DNA of 64,000 bases from Blastocatellia bacterium UBA7656 (lineage in GTDB: Bacteria; Acidobacteriota; Blastocatellia; UBA7656). Numbering within the stretch: position 1 is the first letter of the stretch; every line of letters starts with the position of its first letter. The notes beneath the pieces are model-generated. The model did not search any database. It saw only the letters and a list, made by a program, of their open reading frames with translations, and had not been told where the DNA came from. The stretch covers positions 1 to 64,000 of the forward strand of contig DLHY01000059.1 of assembly GCA_002483445.1 (NCBI GenBank), written 5' to 3'. The translations under genes and the position numbers were made by a program. Shown here piece by piece: positions 25,758 to 34,713 of the stretch.

Positions 25758-26900
25758 CTAATTGCGCTGTTCGATCTGCTCACGGATGAGTTTCGAAATC
25801 GGATTCCAGGGCCGCAGTTGCGCGACTGTATCGAGAGCCTCTTCCATTCCGCTCGCCGTAACGAGCTTTTGAAGTTCGACGGCCTGCGGGTCTTCGTGGT
25901 TCCAGAATGAAAGCGCGGCGGCGCACCCCTGGATCAAAAAAGTCGGCTTGAGATTGTAGCGATATGCAAGCTTGGCCGGTCCTACCAGTCGATCATCGGC
26001 CTGAAGCTTTCTTATCGGATCGCGGCCTACGCGGGCTATAGTGTCCATAAGCTTCGCGTTTGAAAAACTCGCCAGAATCTCATTGATGAATCCGGCATAG
26101 TGAAACGTGCGACCGTACTTGCACTGAAGAGCCTGTTGAGCTTCGAGCATCGCTCCGACTACTGAGCGATTGATCTGTTCGTCGTCCATCGCTTCGTGAA
26201 TGTATTTGTATCCGCGCTGGTGTCCCATGTATGCCGCCAGCGCGTGGCCGCAGTTGAGTATGTAGAGTTTCTCTTCGATGCAGGCAGGAAAATTGTCAAT
26301 GCCTTTGAGCGGCGGCATCACCGGGAAATCTCCCTTGATGTGAAGAGTGTCGAAGAGTATGTCGCCCACAGCATCAGCCGTGAAGATGAGCTTTCCCGAA
26401 GGGTCCATTTCCTGGCCGGAAACTATCCGGTCGGATACCGCGGCGTTGAAGCTTATTCGATCCTGTATCTGCTGGGCGTTTTGAAACGGCACATAAGTGA
26501 ATATCAATCGCTCAAGCTGTGAGCCAGCGTTTTTGAGATTCTCGCAGCAGAAGATATCCAGCGGACGAGACTCGCCCGAACGCACGCGATGAAGAATGGC
26601 CTGAGCGAGAATGCCCGAAATCGAAGGCAGGTTGTCGGGGCGAACCGAGGTGTAAACCTGATCGGCGCTGGCGACTTCTTCGACGAACTCGCGATGGGCG
26701 ACATTGACGGCTCTCACGCCGCTCACCTCGATAGTCGCTTCTACCTTACCCTTTGTGATGACAGTGTAGCCGTGCCGGTTGATCGATTCGATGAGGTCTT
26801 CCCGGCGGGCGGCGAAAATCACTTCGTGGCCCTGCATGGCGAAAGCCATCCCCAGAGCGCCGCATCCGACTCGTCCGGCTCCTACGATGAGTATCCGCAA
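25758..26900 (-). CDS. Mannitol-1-phosphate/polyol dehydrogenase-like protein
   Basis: NAD-dependent oxidoreductase of the mannitol dehydrogenase family. The N-terminus ILIVGAGRVGCGALG is a dinucleotide-binding motif; the middle (IDNFPACIEEKLYILNCGHA) and the helical C-terminal substrate domain resemble MtlD, where Lys in the EEKLYxxN stretch is catalytic. At 380 residues the length fits. TTG 26900 is the start, supported by AAAGGGA 6 nt upstream. The substrate could be mannitol-1-phosphate or another polyol phosphate; no mannitol transport genes are near. It converges with the DUF3616 gene; its 5' region carries a heptamer repeat. Confidence 0.75.
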   Translation of the reverse strand: MRILIVGAGRVGCGALGMAFAMQGHEVIFAARREDLIESINRHGYTVITKGKVEATIEVSGVRAVNVAHREFVEEVASADQVYTSVRPDNLPSISGILAQAILHRVRSGESRPLDIFCCENLKNAGSQLERLIFTYVPFQNAQQIQDRISFNAAVSDRIVSGQEMDPSGKLIFTADAVGDILFDTLHIKGDFPVMPPLKGIDNFPACIEEKLYILNCGHALAAYMGHQRGYKYIHEAMDDEQINRSVVGAMLEAQQALQCKYGRTFHYAGFINEILASFSNAKLMDTIARVGRDPIRKLQADDRLVGPAKLAYRYNLKPTFLIQGCAAALSFWNHEDPQAVELQKLVTASGMEEALDTVAQLRPWNPISKLIREQIEQRN

Positions 26901-26916
26901 GGCAAATCCCTTTCAC

Positions 26917-27063
26917 AGTTTTCAGTTTTCAGTTTTCAGTTTTCAGTTGCAGAAGCGAATATCACTGATTGAAATTTGACGAATGGCAACCGTGAATCAG
27001 AGCCGACTGGAGACGCGATAGCATCATTCCCGGCTGAAAACTGAAAACTGAAAACTGAAAACT
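26917..27063. repeat. Heptamer-array hairpin (unit TTTTCAG)
   Basis: Perfect 30-bp inverted arms: 26917-26946 and 27034-27063, made of four 7-nt units (TTTTCAG and its complement CTGAAAA), around an 87-nt loop. The right arm runs into the stop codon of the downstream FHA-TPR-receiver gene. Confidence 0.9.
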
Positions 27064-29369
27064 CATCTCAAGAGTGCTTCCATCTTTGCAAGGAGTTCCT
27101 CGAATATGAGTCCGTCCTTGCTTATCAGATCGTCGGCCCCTGATTGCAGGGCTTCTATTTTATCTTCGACTCCGCGCCTTCCGCCGAGCAGGATGACCGG
27201 CTTTTCGATCTTGCGCTTTCGCAATTCCCGGCAGATGTCGAACCCTGAATTATGCTCAAGCAGCGCGTCGAGGACGAGCATATCGTATCGGGCATCCCGA
27301 TCAAGAGCTTTTTCCAGAGCCGCCCGACCATCCTGAACTGTGTCGACTATATAGTTTTCGACTTCGAATCCGTTCATCAGCAGCGAGGCAAGCTCGTCGT
27401 TGGCCTCGGCCAGAAGAACGCGGCGCGGAAGGTTATGCTCGGTTATCGATTCGGGAAAAAGTGTCTGAGTCAAACCCAGCGCCAGAGGAGCGGTCTTGTA
27501 GAGATTGCTCGACATCGTTATGGTCATCGATGCCTGAACCTGATCGTAAGTTCCCGATCCGAGTTGAAGCTCGACACTGTGAAGCTCCGAGACCGCGCCG
27601 AGTTTGTTGAATATGCGCTGCGCCTCTTCGAGATGCGCGCGCGCCGATTCCAGCCTGCCGAGCTTTGCGCGCAGAGTCCCCATCGCCAGATGACACTGTC
27701 CCATGCGATAGGGATCATCAATAGTTTTGAAAATCGACAGGCTTTGGGTGAAGCAGAGGTTCGCGTCCGAAGGCTGATTGAGCGCGACCATCAGACAGCC
27801 GCGAGTGTAAAGCGCGCGCCCCATAAGGGTGAGAGCCGGATCGAGCGAAGAAACCAACTCCGCCGCTTCAAGCTGATTGCGCGCCTGCTCAGTATCGCCG
27901 ACTTCGAGACAGGCCAGAGTGAGTTCCAGGAGAATCAGCACCTGCTCTTCAAGCGCGTCCTTCCTTCGCGCCACCTCAAGCCCTTTGATGAGCGCGGCAA
28001 TGGCTTCGGCAGTCAGCTTGCGCATGGAAAGAACGCGAGCCAGTATGCGCTGAGTGCGCGGATAGACGGTCGCGCCGTGTCGCTGGAGAGCGGTTTCGAT
28101 GACCGAACCAGCGGCGGAGACATTGCCCTGAAGGAGCCTGATCTCGGCCAGATCGGTGAGCGCGATCGCTTCAGCTTTCGTCAATCGATTTTCGCGCGCC
28201 AATCGCAGCCGGTCTTCGAGCAGCCGTTCAGCAGCAACCCACGATCCCATCCGAGTAAGCACTCTCGACAACTGGCTGTAAGCCTTGAGCAGGAATCGGA
28301 CGTTGTCCGACTTTTCGAGCTTATCGATTGCCGCCTGATAAGCGGGGACGGCTTCTTTAAGATTTCCTTCCGAGTAGAGAATCAAAGCGAGTTGAAGTTG
28401 AACCCGCGCCTGAAGTATGGCATCGTCCGTGTCCTGGGCGAGATGGGCGGCGCGCGACCAGTTGTAGCGCGCGCCTTCGAGGTCGCCTTCCTTCCAGTCG
28501 ACTTTTCCGACCATGAGGTGAACATCGGCGGCGAGTTTGGTGTTTCCAGCCCGCCGCGCCATCAGCAGCGCGCGATGCAGATGGTCGCGCGCCGAGAGCA
28601 GATCGTCTGTTCCGATCAGAGCGCGACCGAGAGTGGCTCGCGTTTGAGCGATTCCCGTGTCGTCGCCCGTTTCCTCATAAAGCGGGAGGCTGCGCTGCAA
28701 CAAGTCAATCGCCGAGTTGTATTCTTTGGTCTCGGCCTGGATGCGCCCCATCCAGTAAAGCACATTTGCGCGAAACTGCGGCGGAAGAGATTGAAGCCGC
28801 GTCAGGTCAGAGTATTTCGAAAACTGATTGAGCGCCTTTTGATAGTCGCCCATGTTGATATGAGCTTCGGCCAGCACGCAGCGCATGTTGACCTCTTCGC
28901 GCGAGTCTGTCTCGATGTTGTCGAGTTTGTCGGAAAGCGATCTGATGAGGCTCGATGTGCCTGCCGGATGTCGCTCGACTGAAGGCTGCGAGCCTGTTTC
29001 CGTGAACTGTTTGAACAGGAGCTTGGGGCCGGCCTTGCCGAACTGAAGGTTGTCGTCGTTGTTGAGAAGCTGCTCGGAGACTCTCACCCCGTTTACATAG
29101 CTCCCGTTGGTCGAGCCGAGGTCTTGGAGGAGGAAGTCTCTGCCGAGGCGAACTATCTGGGCGTGATAGCGAGAGACTGCGGCATCGGGCAGGCAGAGCG
29201 AGTTTTGAGGCCCGCGCCCGATGGTGAAGCGAGGCTCTTCGAGTATGAAGACGCCTCCGCCATTTCCTGATAAAAGATGAAGCTCTCCGCGCACACTCAC
29301 GAAAGGAAATTCTCCTTGCCGAATCAGGCGACCTGTCAGATGTGGGGTCAAGCCCGACTTTCGGGGCAT
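27063..29369 (-). CDS. FHA-TPR-response receiver domain signalling protein
   Basis: A 768-residue cytoplasmic signalling protein. An N-terminal FHA domain (about 40-120: GRGPQNS, SRYHAQI, DLGSTNGSYVNG) should bind phosphothreonine. The middle (about 150-620) is a long TPR superhelix for protein contacts. A C-terminal receiver domain (about 645-768) keeps the phosphoacceptor Asp in LVLDALL and the Lys in DLISKDG, but one Asp of the metal-binding pair is replaced (LLAEAND) and the switch Thr is Gly (LLGGRRG). It may therefore be a poor phospho-acceptor. Start ATG 29369. Close to kinase and phosphatase genes that could act on it. Confidence 0.8.
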   Translation of the reverse strand: MPRKSGLTPHLTGRLIRQGEFPFVSVRGELHLLSGNGGGVFILEEPRFTIGRGPQNSLCLPDAAVSRYHAQIVRLGRDFLLQDLGSTNGSYVNGVRVSEQLLNNDDNLQFGKAGPKLLFKQFTETGSQPSVERHPAGTSSLIRSLSDKLDNIETDSREEVNMRCVLAEAHINMGDYQKALNQFSKYSDLTRLQSLPPQFRANVLYWMGRIQAETKEYNSAIDLLQRSLPLYEETGDDTGIAQTRATLGRALIGTDDLLSARDHLHRALLMARRAGNTKLAADVHLMVGKVDWKEGDLEGARYNWSRAAHLAQDTDDAILQARVQLQLALILYSEGNLKEAVPAYQAAIDKLEKSDNVRFLLKAYSQLSRVLTRMGSWVAAERLLEDRLRLARENRLTKAEAIALTDLAEIRLLQGNVSAAGSVIETALQRHGATVYPRTQRILARVLSMRKLTAEAIAALIKGLEVARRKDALEEQVLILLELTLACLEVGDTEQARNQLEAAELVSSLDPALTLMGRALYTRGCLMVALNQPSDANLCFTQSLSIFKTIDDPYRMGQCHLAMGTLRAKLGRLESARAHLEEAQRIFNKLGAVSELHSVELQLGSGTYDQVQASMTITMSSNLYKTAPLALGLTQTLFPESITEHNLPRRVLLAEANDELASLLMNGFEVENYIVDTVQDGRAALEKALDRDARYDMLVLDALLEHNSGFDICRELRKRKIEKPVILLGGRRGVEDKIEALQSGADDLISKDGLIFEELLAKMEALLR

Positions 29370-29415
29370 CCTGCGCCAGCAGAGTATAACACTGTGAGGG
29401 CGAAAGAAGTATAGT

Positions 29416-29491
29416 GTCTTTTGTCCTTCGTCCCTTGTCCTTTGTCAGTCGTTATTCGTCCGACGAAACAAAGGACGAAGGACAAGGGACT
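29416..29491. repeat. Heptamer-array hairpin (unit like CCTTTGT)
   Basis: Left side in 7-nt steps CCTTCGT, CCCTTGT, CCTTTGT, CAGTCGT, TATTCGT; right side the reverse complement (ACAAAGG, ACGAAGG, ACAAGGG) with one unit more or less. It fills the gap between the FHA-TPR-receiver gene and the lptE stop. Confidence 0.8.
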
Positions 29492-30008
29492 ATTGACCTT
29501 CGAGTATGGTCGAGATTATCGATTGCGCGAAATCGCGGGCTATGCGGTCTACGGCAGCGTTCTCTTCGTTGAAGAATGACTGCGGATCATCCGAGAGTTC
29601 GTATTCTCCTTCGAAGATGACACGGGGATTCTGATAGATGATTTTTTTTCGCCTCTGATCGCGCACCGTTACGCTAACTATTATGCGCACGCTCCAGACC
29701 CGTGTGCGCCCCTGCGAATCGAGAATAGTTCCTACGGCGCGAAAGCTGCGAATATCGCCTGTCACAACAGCGTCCGCGTCGTCGGTGCTGGTCGTCACTC
29801 TCAAGGCGCGAGCGCGTTTGAGTATCTCCTCGATGACTGCCGAGGTGAATCTCTGCTCGACGCGATACTTCAAACTGGAGTTTTGAAATACTGGAACGGC
29901 TATAGTCTTGATGTCGGCAGGAAGAGCCTTCCCCTTGCCCGCGCGCTTGTACCCGCATACGCCGACCGTGAGCGCAAGAAGAAGAGCGAAGAACACTGGC
30001 TTGTGCAT
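29490..30008 (-). CDS. lptE: LptE-like LPS-assembly lipoprotein
   Basis: In Gram-negative bacteria LptE plugs the LptD pore that inserts lipopolysaccharide into the outer membrane. The sequence has the family order: signal peptide with Cys18, GYKRAGKGKALPADIKTIAV, NSSLKYRVEQRFTSAV, a DADAVVTGDI strand and a C-terminal helix. At 172 residues it is the usual size. The lipobox is imperfect (VGVC instead of LxGC or LxAC), so lipidation is likely but not certain. ATG 30008 has no strong ribosome-binding site. Between 30009 and 30292 I see nothing but upstream sequence of the next gene. Confidence 0.72.
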   Translation of the reverse strand: MHKPVFFALLLALTVGVCGYKRAGKGKALPADIKTIAVPVFQNSSLKYRVEQRFTSAVIEEILKRARALRVTTSTDDADAVVTGDIRSFRAVGTILDSQGRTRVWSVRIIVSVTVRDQRRKKIIYQNPRVIFEGEYELSDDPQSFFNEENAAVDRIARDFAQSIISTILEGQ

Positions 30009-30292
30009 AGCAGGGTGATATTAGCCGAGAAAGATGAAAGGCAAAAGGCGATTGAGGCGCGATGAATCGGAAAGGGTTTCTACCCTTGCAAAGGGGCTTT
30101 TAGAGGCATAAAATTCGGGCCAGATTCGAAGAAGGTTTCGTCTTTATTCGAGCGTGTTGCTCAGGTGATTCAGAGCGCGGTCAGAACAGCCACTATGTAC
30201 AACGCCCCTCTATGGATGCTTCAGGTTGATCAGGTGGCGCGCGATTCTGATCGGGCGCAGCGACTATAAACAGATTTCAAACGGAGGCTCAC

Positions 30293-32050
30293 ATGGAACG
30301 CATCGTTCTAAAACATTTGAGCGGGTCGAAGGCCAATCAGAGAGATGATATCCCGCTTGCCCATTTCAAGGAACTGACCATCGGGCGCGATCCCTCGAAC
30401 GCCATCAAGTACGATCCAGACCGCGACGACCTGGTGGGTCGCCAGCACGCCAAGATCGTCCGCGATCCGGTAGACCCCACGCAGTTTTCAATCATCGACC
30501 TCAACAGCCGCAACGGGACTTTCGTCAACAAGCAGCGCATCAATGGCGCGACCAGAATAAATCCTGGCGATCTGGTTCAATTCGGCCCCGGCGGCCCGGA
30601 GTTTATGTTCGATATAGAGCCTCGTCCGGCTAACATGATGCGCCCGACTCGTATGTCCAATGATCCGAATGCTCCTACTGCCGGTTACGGATCAGGGCCG
30701 CCTCCGACTCGACAGGGAGGGATGCCCCCGACTGGCGCTCCCGGCGGATACGGGGGCATCCCGCCTACTGGCGTCCCTCCCATGGGCCAGCCGGGATCAG
30801 TGGGCAAGGCTACGGTCGAGCGCATGATCGCTCAGACCAAGAGCGATTCGCGCAAGTATGTCATCATCGCTGTCGTGGCTCTCGTACTCATAGTTGCCGG
30901 CGCGGCAGTGGGGCTGTACCTCTGGAATCAGAGTCGGAGCGCGCAGACAGACCAGAATATAGAAGGGCTTCGCGGGAGCCTCAGCAAGGTTGAAGAAAAA
31001 ACGGCGGTGATGTCTCCCGGCGACATCGCCAAATCTCATGCTCAGGCGACCGTTTTTATCGAAGTCGCCTGGAACCTCTTCTACACCCCTACGGGAGAGC
31101 AACTCTATCATCAGTACATCCAGAACAATGATGGCAGCGGCAATCAGATAATCGGCAACGGCAGGCCGTTCCTTGCCGCTTACATTCAACTCGACGACGG
31201 AACCATAGAGCCTATCTTGGCGCTCAAGCGACCGGGCGCTCCGATAGGGGGGCGGCACACAGGGACGGGATTCGCCGTGAGCGATAACGGGTTCATTCTT
31301 ACAAACCGGCACGTCGCGGCCACATGGGAAACTTCCTATGAATTCCCCGAAGATGCCGTACCCGGACTGGTTTATCGATTTCCCGGAGGTCGTCCTCAGA
31401 TAGTCGGCGTTCTGAATCAGCCTGTCAGAGGATGGGTTCCATCAAAGGCGAAATTCCTCGGCGGCAAGTCTTCGGTGGGAAAAATCGCCGAAGGCCGCAT
31501 CGAGTACATGGATGTGACTTTCCCAAAAAATCGCATCCGCATCCCTGCCAAGATCGCCCGCGTCAGCGATCAGCATGACGTGGCGATGATCAAGATCGAT
31601 GTGCCGCAGTCGGTTCCCAAGGTCGAGTTGTTCGACAACTATGACTCGGTCGAGCAGGGCATGAAAATCACCATACTCGGCTACCCCGGAATATCTCCCC
31701 AGGTCGGCGTAGTGACCCAGTCGCAGGATCCGTTCAACCGGGAATCGGAAGCAAGGGTCATCCCCGACCCGACGGTGACGGATGGAATAATCGGGCGAGT
31801 CATTCGCGGCGACGCCAAAAAGAGCAGCAGCGATTCGGACACCTACATCAGCGAGATAGGCGACAGCTATCAGTTGACCGCCAACGCTACGGGCGCAGGC
31901 AACAGCGGCGGGCCTGTCTTCGATGATCGCGGGCGCGTGATAGGCATCTTCTACGCCGCAGCCTCTCGATTGGGAGATGCCCGCATAACGTTCGCCGTCC
32001 CCATTCGCTACGGCATAGAGTTGATGGGGACTTCAGCCGTCATCAAATAA
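30293..32050 (+). CDS. FHA domain-membrane helix-trypsin-like serine protease
   Basis: A cytoplasmic FHA domain (about 28-107: IGRDPSN, GRQHAKIV, NSRNGTFVNK) is joined by a Pro/Gly-rich linker to a membrane helix (190-211) and an extracytoplasmic protease of the HtrA/trypsin clan. The catalytic triad is visible: His340 in TNRHVAA, Asp429 in HDVAMI, Ser538 in GAGNSGGPVF. No PDZ domain follows, unlike DegP. The architecture would let threonine phosphorylation inside the cell control proteolysis outside it. GGAGG at 30282-30286 sets the start. Confidence 0.87.
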   Translation: MERIVLKHLSGSKANQRDDIPLAHFKELTIGRDPSNAIKYDPDRDDLVGRQHAKIVRDPVDPTQFSIIDLNSRNGTFVNKQRINGATRINPGDLVQFGPGGPEFMFDIEPRPANMMRPTRMSNDPNAPTAGYGSGPPPTRQGGMPPTGAPGGYGGIPPTGVPPMGQPGSVGKATVERMIAQTKSDSRKYVIIAVVALVLIVAGAAVGLYLWNQSRSAQTDQNIEGLRGSLSKVEEKTAVMSPGDIAKSHAQATVFIEVAWNLFYTPTGEQLYHQYIQNNDGSGNQIIGNGRPFLAAYIQLDDGTIEPILALKRPGAPIGGRHTGTGFAVSDNGFILTNRHVAATWETSYEFPEDAVPGLVYRFPGGRPQIVGVLNQPVRGWVPSKAKFLGGKSSVGKIAEGRIEYMDVTFPKNRIRIPAKIARVSDQHDVAMIKIDVPQSVPKVELFDNYDSVEQGMKITILGYPGISPQVGVVTQSQDPFNRESEARVIPDPTVTDGIIGRVIRGDAKKSSSDSDTYISEIGDSYQLTANATGAGNSGGPVFDDRGRVIGIFYAAASRLGDARITFAVPIRYGIELMGTSAVIK

Positions 32051-32058
32051 TCCAGAAG

Positions 32059-32133
32059 AGTCTGGAGTCTGGAGTCGAGAGTCTGGAGTCGAAAATCATC
32101 GGACTCCAGACTCTCGACTCCAGACTCCAGACT
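32059..32133. repeat. Heptamer-array hairpin (unit AGTCTGG)
   Basis: Perfect 32-bp arms at 32059-32090 and 32102-32133 with an 11-nt loop, made of AGTCTGG, AGTCTGG, AGTCGAG, AGTCTGG units and complement. It fills nearly the whole gap between the protease gene and the next kinase gene. Confidence 0.92.
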
Positions 32134-32142
32134 TTAGAAAAT

Positions 32143-33444
32143 ATGAGCAGGACGAATCTGGTCAACACCACTATAGGCGAGTATCGCGTTGTGGATTTCC
32201 TCGGCGCGGGCGGGATGGGAGAGGTGTACCGCGCGGTGCATTCGAAGATCGGGCGAGTGGTCGCCGTCAAACTGCTCACGCAGACGGTTCGCAACGCGAC
32301 TTTCGTCGAGCGATTCCTCAACGAAGCGCGCATACAGGCGAATCTGAATCATCCGAACATCGTCACGCTGTATGACTTTCTCGAAGTCAATGGTCAGCCC
32401 TGCATCGTGATGGAGTACATCGAAGGGCAGTCGCTCGATGAGTTTATACAATCTCGCGGTATGCTTTCGGTGCCGGAAGCCCTGCGCATTTTTCAATTGA
32501 CGGTAGAAGCCATGGAGTATGTTCACCTTCGCGGCATAGTTCATCGCGATATCAAACCGAACAACATCAGGATAAGCAACGCGGGCGAAGTCAAGCTGCT
32601 GGATTTCGGCATCGCCAAGTCGGGGACGACTCCGCAACTGACCGTCACGGGGGCTTTCATCGGCACGCTGCAATACCTCTCGCCGGAGCAGATCATGGGC
32701 GGCGTGGCGGATTTTCGATCCGACATCTGGGCTTTGGGAGTGCTGCTTTATGAAATGGTGACGGGCAAATTGCCTTTCGAGGCGGTCACGCTCGGCGAGC
32801 TTTGCGAAAAGATAACGAAAGCCAATCATCCTTCGCCTTCTTCTTTCAACTCCATCGTTCCGCGCGAAGTCGAAGCGATAATCAATCGGTGTTTGAAAAA
32901 GAACGCGCAGGATCGCTACTCATCGGCTTCAGAGCTTTTGCAGGATGTGAGGCGCGCAGTCGCCTCGATGTCCGCCCCGCTGCCGCCGCCCCCGCGCATA
33001 TCCGCTCCGTATCAGATGCCTCCTCAACAGCCCGTTCAGTATCAGACGGCTCCTGTTCACGGCGCGTCGACGGTCTCCGAGAAAAAAAGCAAGCTCCCGA
33101 TGATACTGATCGCTGTTGCGGCTCTGGCGCTGATCGTCGTCGGGTCGGTGTTTGTGATTATGAATCTTTCGAGCGGATCGGGCGGCGGCAACGTAAATCG
33201 AAGCGCGACTCAAACGCGGGGCGACGGGCCGCCGAGAACAGTCAAGATAGACGCAGTCGGAGGCATGGCTGAAGTTTATATCAACAATGAGAAGGTCGGA
33301 AACACGCCTTATCAGTTTCAGGCGAAGGTCAGAGATCAGTTCGAGGTAATCCTCAAACGTGAAGGATTCACCGACAAACAGTTCAAAATCTCGGTCAACG
33401 ACACCGGCAACGAATACATGTACATGCTGGAGAAAAGACGCTGA
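32143..33444 (+). CDS. Membrane Ser/Thr protein kinase with PEGA domain
   Basis: Complete kinase domain at about 14-280: Gly-loop LGAGGMGEVY, Lys43 in AVK, Glu61, HRDIKPNN with Asp136, DFG with Asp154. A Pro-rich juxtamembrane part leads to a membrane helix (about 322-344) and a C-terminal PEGA-like domain (about 365-433, with AEVYINNEKVGNTPYQF) outside, which in other kinases binds surface or polysaccharide structures. ATG 32143 directly follows the heptamer hairpin; no clear ribosome-binding site other than AGAAAA. Confidence 0.87.
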   Translation: MSRTNLVNTTIGEYRVVDFLGAGGMGEVYRAVHSKIGRVVAVKLLTQTVRNATFVERFLNEARIQANLNHPNIVTLYDFLEVNGQPCIVMEYIEGQSLDEFIQSRGMLSVPEALRIFQLTVEAMEYVHLRGIVHRDIKPNNIRISNAGEVKLLDFGIAKSGTTPQLTVTGAFIGTLQYLSPEQIMGGVADFRSDIWALGVLLYEMVTGKLPFEAVTLGELCEKITKANHPSPSSFNSIVPREVEAIINRCLKKNAQDRYSSASELLQDVRRAVASMSAPLPPPPRISAPYQMPPQQPVQYQTAPVHGASTVSEKKSKLPMILIAVAALALIVVGSVFVIMNLSSGSGGGNVNRSATQTRGDGPPRTVKIDAVGGMAEVYINNEKVGNTPYQFQAKVRDQFEVILKREGFTDKQFKISVNDTGNEYMYMLEKRR

Positions 33445-33834
33445 CGATCATCCTTCTGTCCGGAACTGAGGACGAAGGGATGCATCTCTTTCCCTGAGCG
33501 AAGGAACACGACTCCGATTTCTGAGACAATTTTTCTCGATCATTGCGTGCAGACTCGTTCGAAGAAAAAGCATCAAATCCAGGCTCAGGAGGAGGGAGTG
33601 AAACTCAAACGCGGTGCGATCACGTATTTATCGGAGACGAATTAACTGCGCGTTGCGCTCCAAAAGAGGGAGGCGGATGTGCTATCATAAGACCCTGTTC
33701 GGCGTCGCTTATAATGGTGGGGATTGCATGTCGGTTCAAACGCTTTCCCATTCAGCCTGCGTTTTTCGGCTGACACGCGCATCCTCTCAAGACAATTAAA
33801 TTGAATAGCGATCATTCTGAGGAAAACAGTTTCT
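33445..33834. other. Intergenic region without recognisable gene
   Basis: About 390 bp. Short open frames here have no family resemblance and no ribosome-binding sites in convincing positions. GAGGA near 33820 serves the downstream phosphatase gene. It probably holds the promoter of the phosphatase-kinase operon, but I cannot point to boxes. Confidence 0.4.
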
Positions 33835-34713
33835 ATGTTCAAAAGGTGGAAAAAATCAAAGCAGGAAACCCCGGCCCCTACTGTAAGCTTCGATCAAACG
33901 GAGCCGCCTGCATATAAAATCATAGCCAGCGTCTTCAGCGATCCGGGCTGCGTGCGCGAAACGAACGAAGATTCAGGGCGCCACTTCGAGCCGGAAGACG
34001 CTGAGTTGCTCGCCAATAAAGGATCGCTCTTCATAGTCGCCGACGGCATGGGAGGACACTCTGCGGGCGAAGTGGCCTCGCGGATGGCCGTAGATTTCAT
34101 AAGCCGATTCTATTACGAAAACTCGGATGAGCCTCAGGAGGCGCTCCGAAACGCTTTTCTCGACGCCAACCGCGAGATTCATCGGGCCTCGCTTCAGGAT
34201 GAAAGCCTCACAGGGATGGGAACCACCTGCACCGCGCTCGTCGTGATGAACCACGCGGCCATCGCCGCGCACGTCGGAGACAGTCGCCTCTATCTCGTCC
34301 GCGACGATCAGATTTATCTCATGACGGAAGATCACTCGGCGGTGATGGAGATGGTCAAGCGCGGATGGCTGAGTCTTGAAGAAGCTCGTCATCACCCGGA
34401 TAAAAACGTCATACTGCGAGCGATGGGAAGCCACCCGGAGGTCGAAGTATCGATCTGGGAAGCTCCTTTTCCTGTCCGCGTGGGCGATAGATTCCTGCTT
34501 TGCTCGGACGGACTCTATGATCTGGTCGAAGATGAAGAGATAAGACATATAGTGACGGCTAATGATCCGTCGAGCGCGTGCGCAATACTGATCGGTCTGG
34601 CAAAAGAGCGCGGAGGCCACGACAATATAACGGTGGCGATAGTCAGCCTCGTGCCGAAAGATGAGCCGGTGATGAGACAGGCTCCGACGACGCGCATCGT
34701 GGAGGTTCAATAA
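33835..34713 (+). CDS. PP2C-type protein phosphatase (Stp/PrpC-like)
   Basis: Removes phosphate from Ser/Thr, opposing the neighbouring kinases. The metal-binding motifs of bacterial PP2C enzymes are present in order: CVRETNEDS, IVADGMGGHSAGEVAS, AHVGDSRLYL, DHS, LLCSDGLYDLV and GGHDNITVAIV. At 292 residues it is slightly longer than the usual 240-250, with extra residues at both ends. Its stop overlaps the start of the next kinase gene by 1 nt (TAATG), so phosphatase and kinase are translationally coupled and probably act on each other or on shared targets. Confidence 0.92.
   Translation: MFKRWKKSKQETPAPTVSFDQTEPPAYKIIASVFSDPGCVRETNEDSGRHFEPEDAELLANKGSLFIVADGMGGHSAGEVASRMAVDFISRFYYENSDEPQEALRNAFLDANREIHRASLQDESLTGMGTTCTALVVMNHAAIAAHVGDSRLYLVRDDQIYLMTEDHSAVMEMVKRGWLSLEEARHHPDKNVILRAMGSHPEVEVSIWEAPFPVRVGDRFLLCSDGLYDLVEDEEIRHIVTANDPSSACAILIGLAKERGGHDNITVAIVSLVPKDEPVMRQAPTTRIVEVQ

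Noticed and set aside
27252..28982. Long antisense open frame of 576 codons inside the FHA-TPR-receiver gene
   Set aside because: Opposite strand has clear FHA, TPR and receiver domains; the antisense translation is composition-driven.
33543..33773. Small gene between kinase and PP2C genes
   Set aside because: No ribosome-binding site in position and low-complexity, non-protein-like translation.
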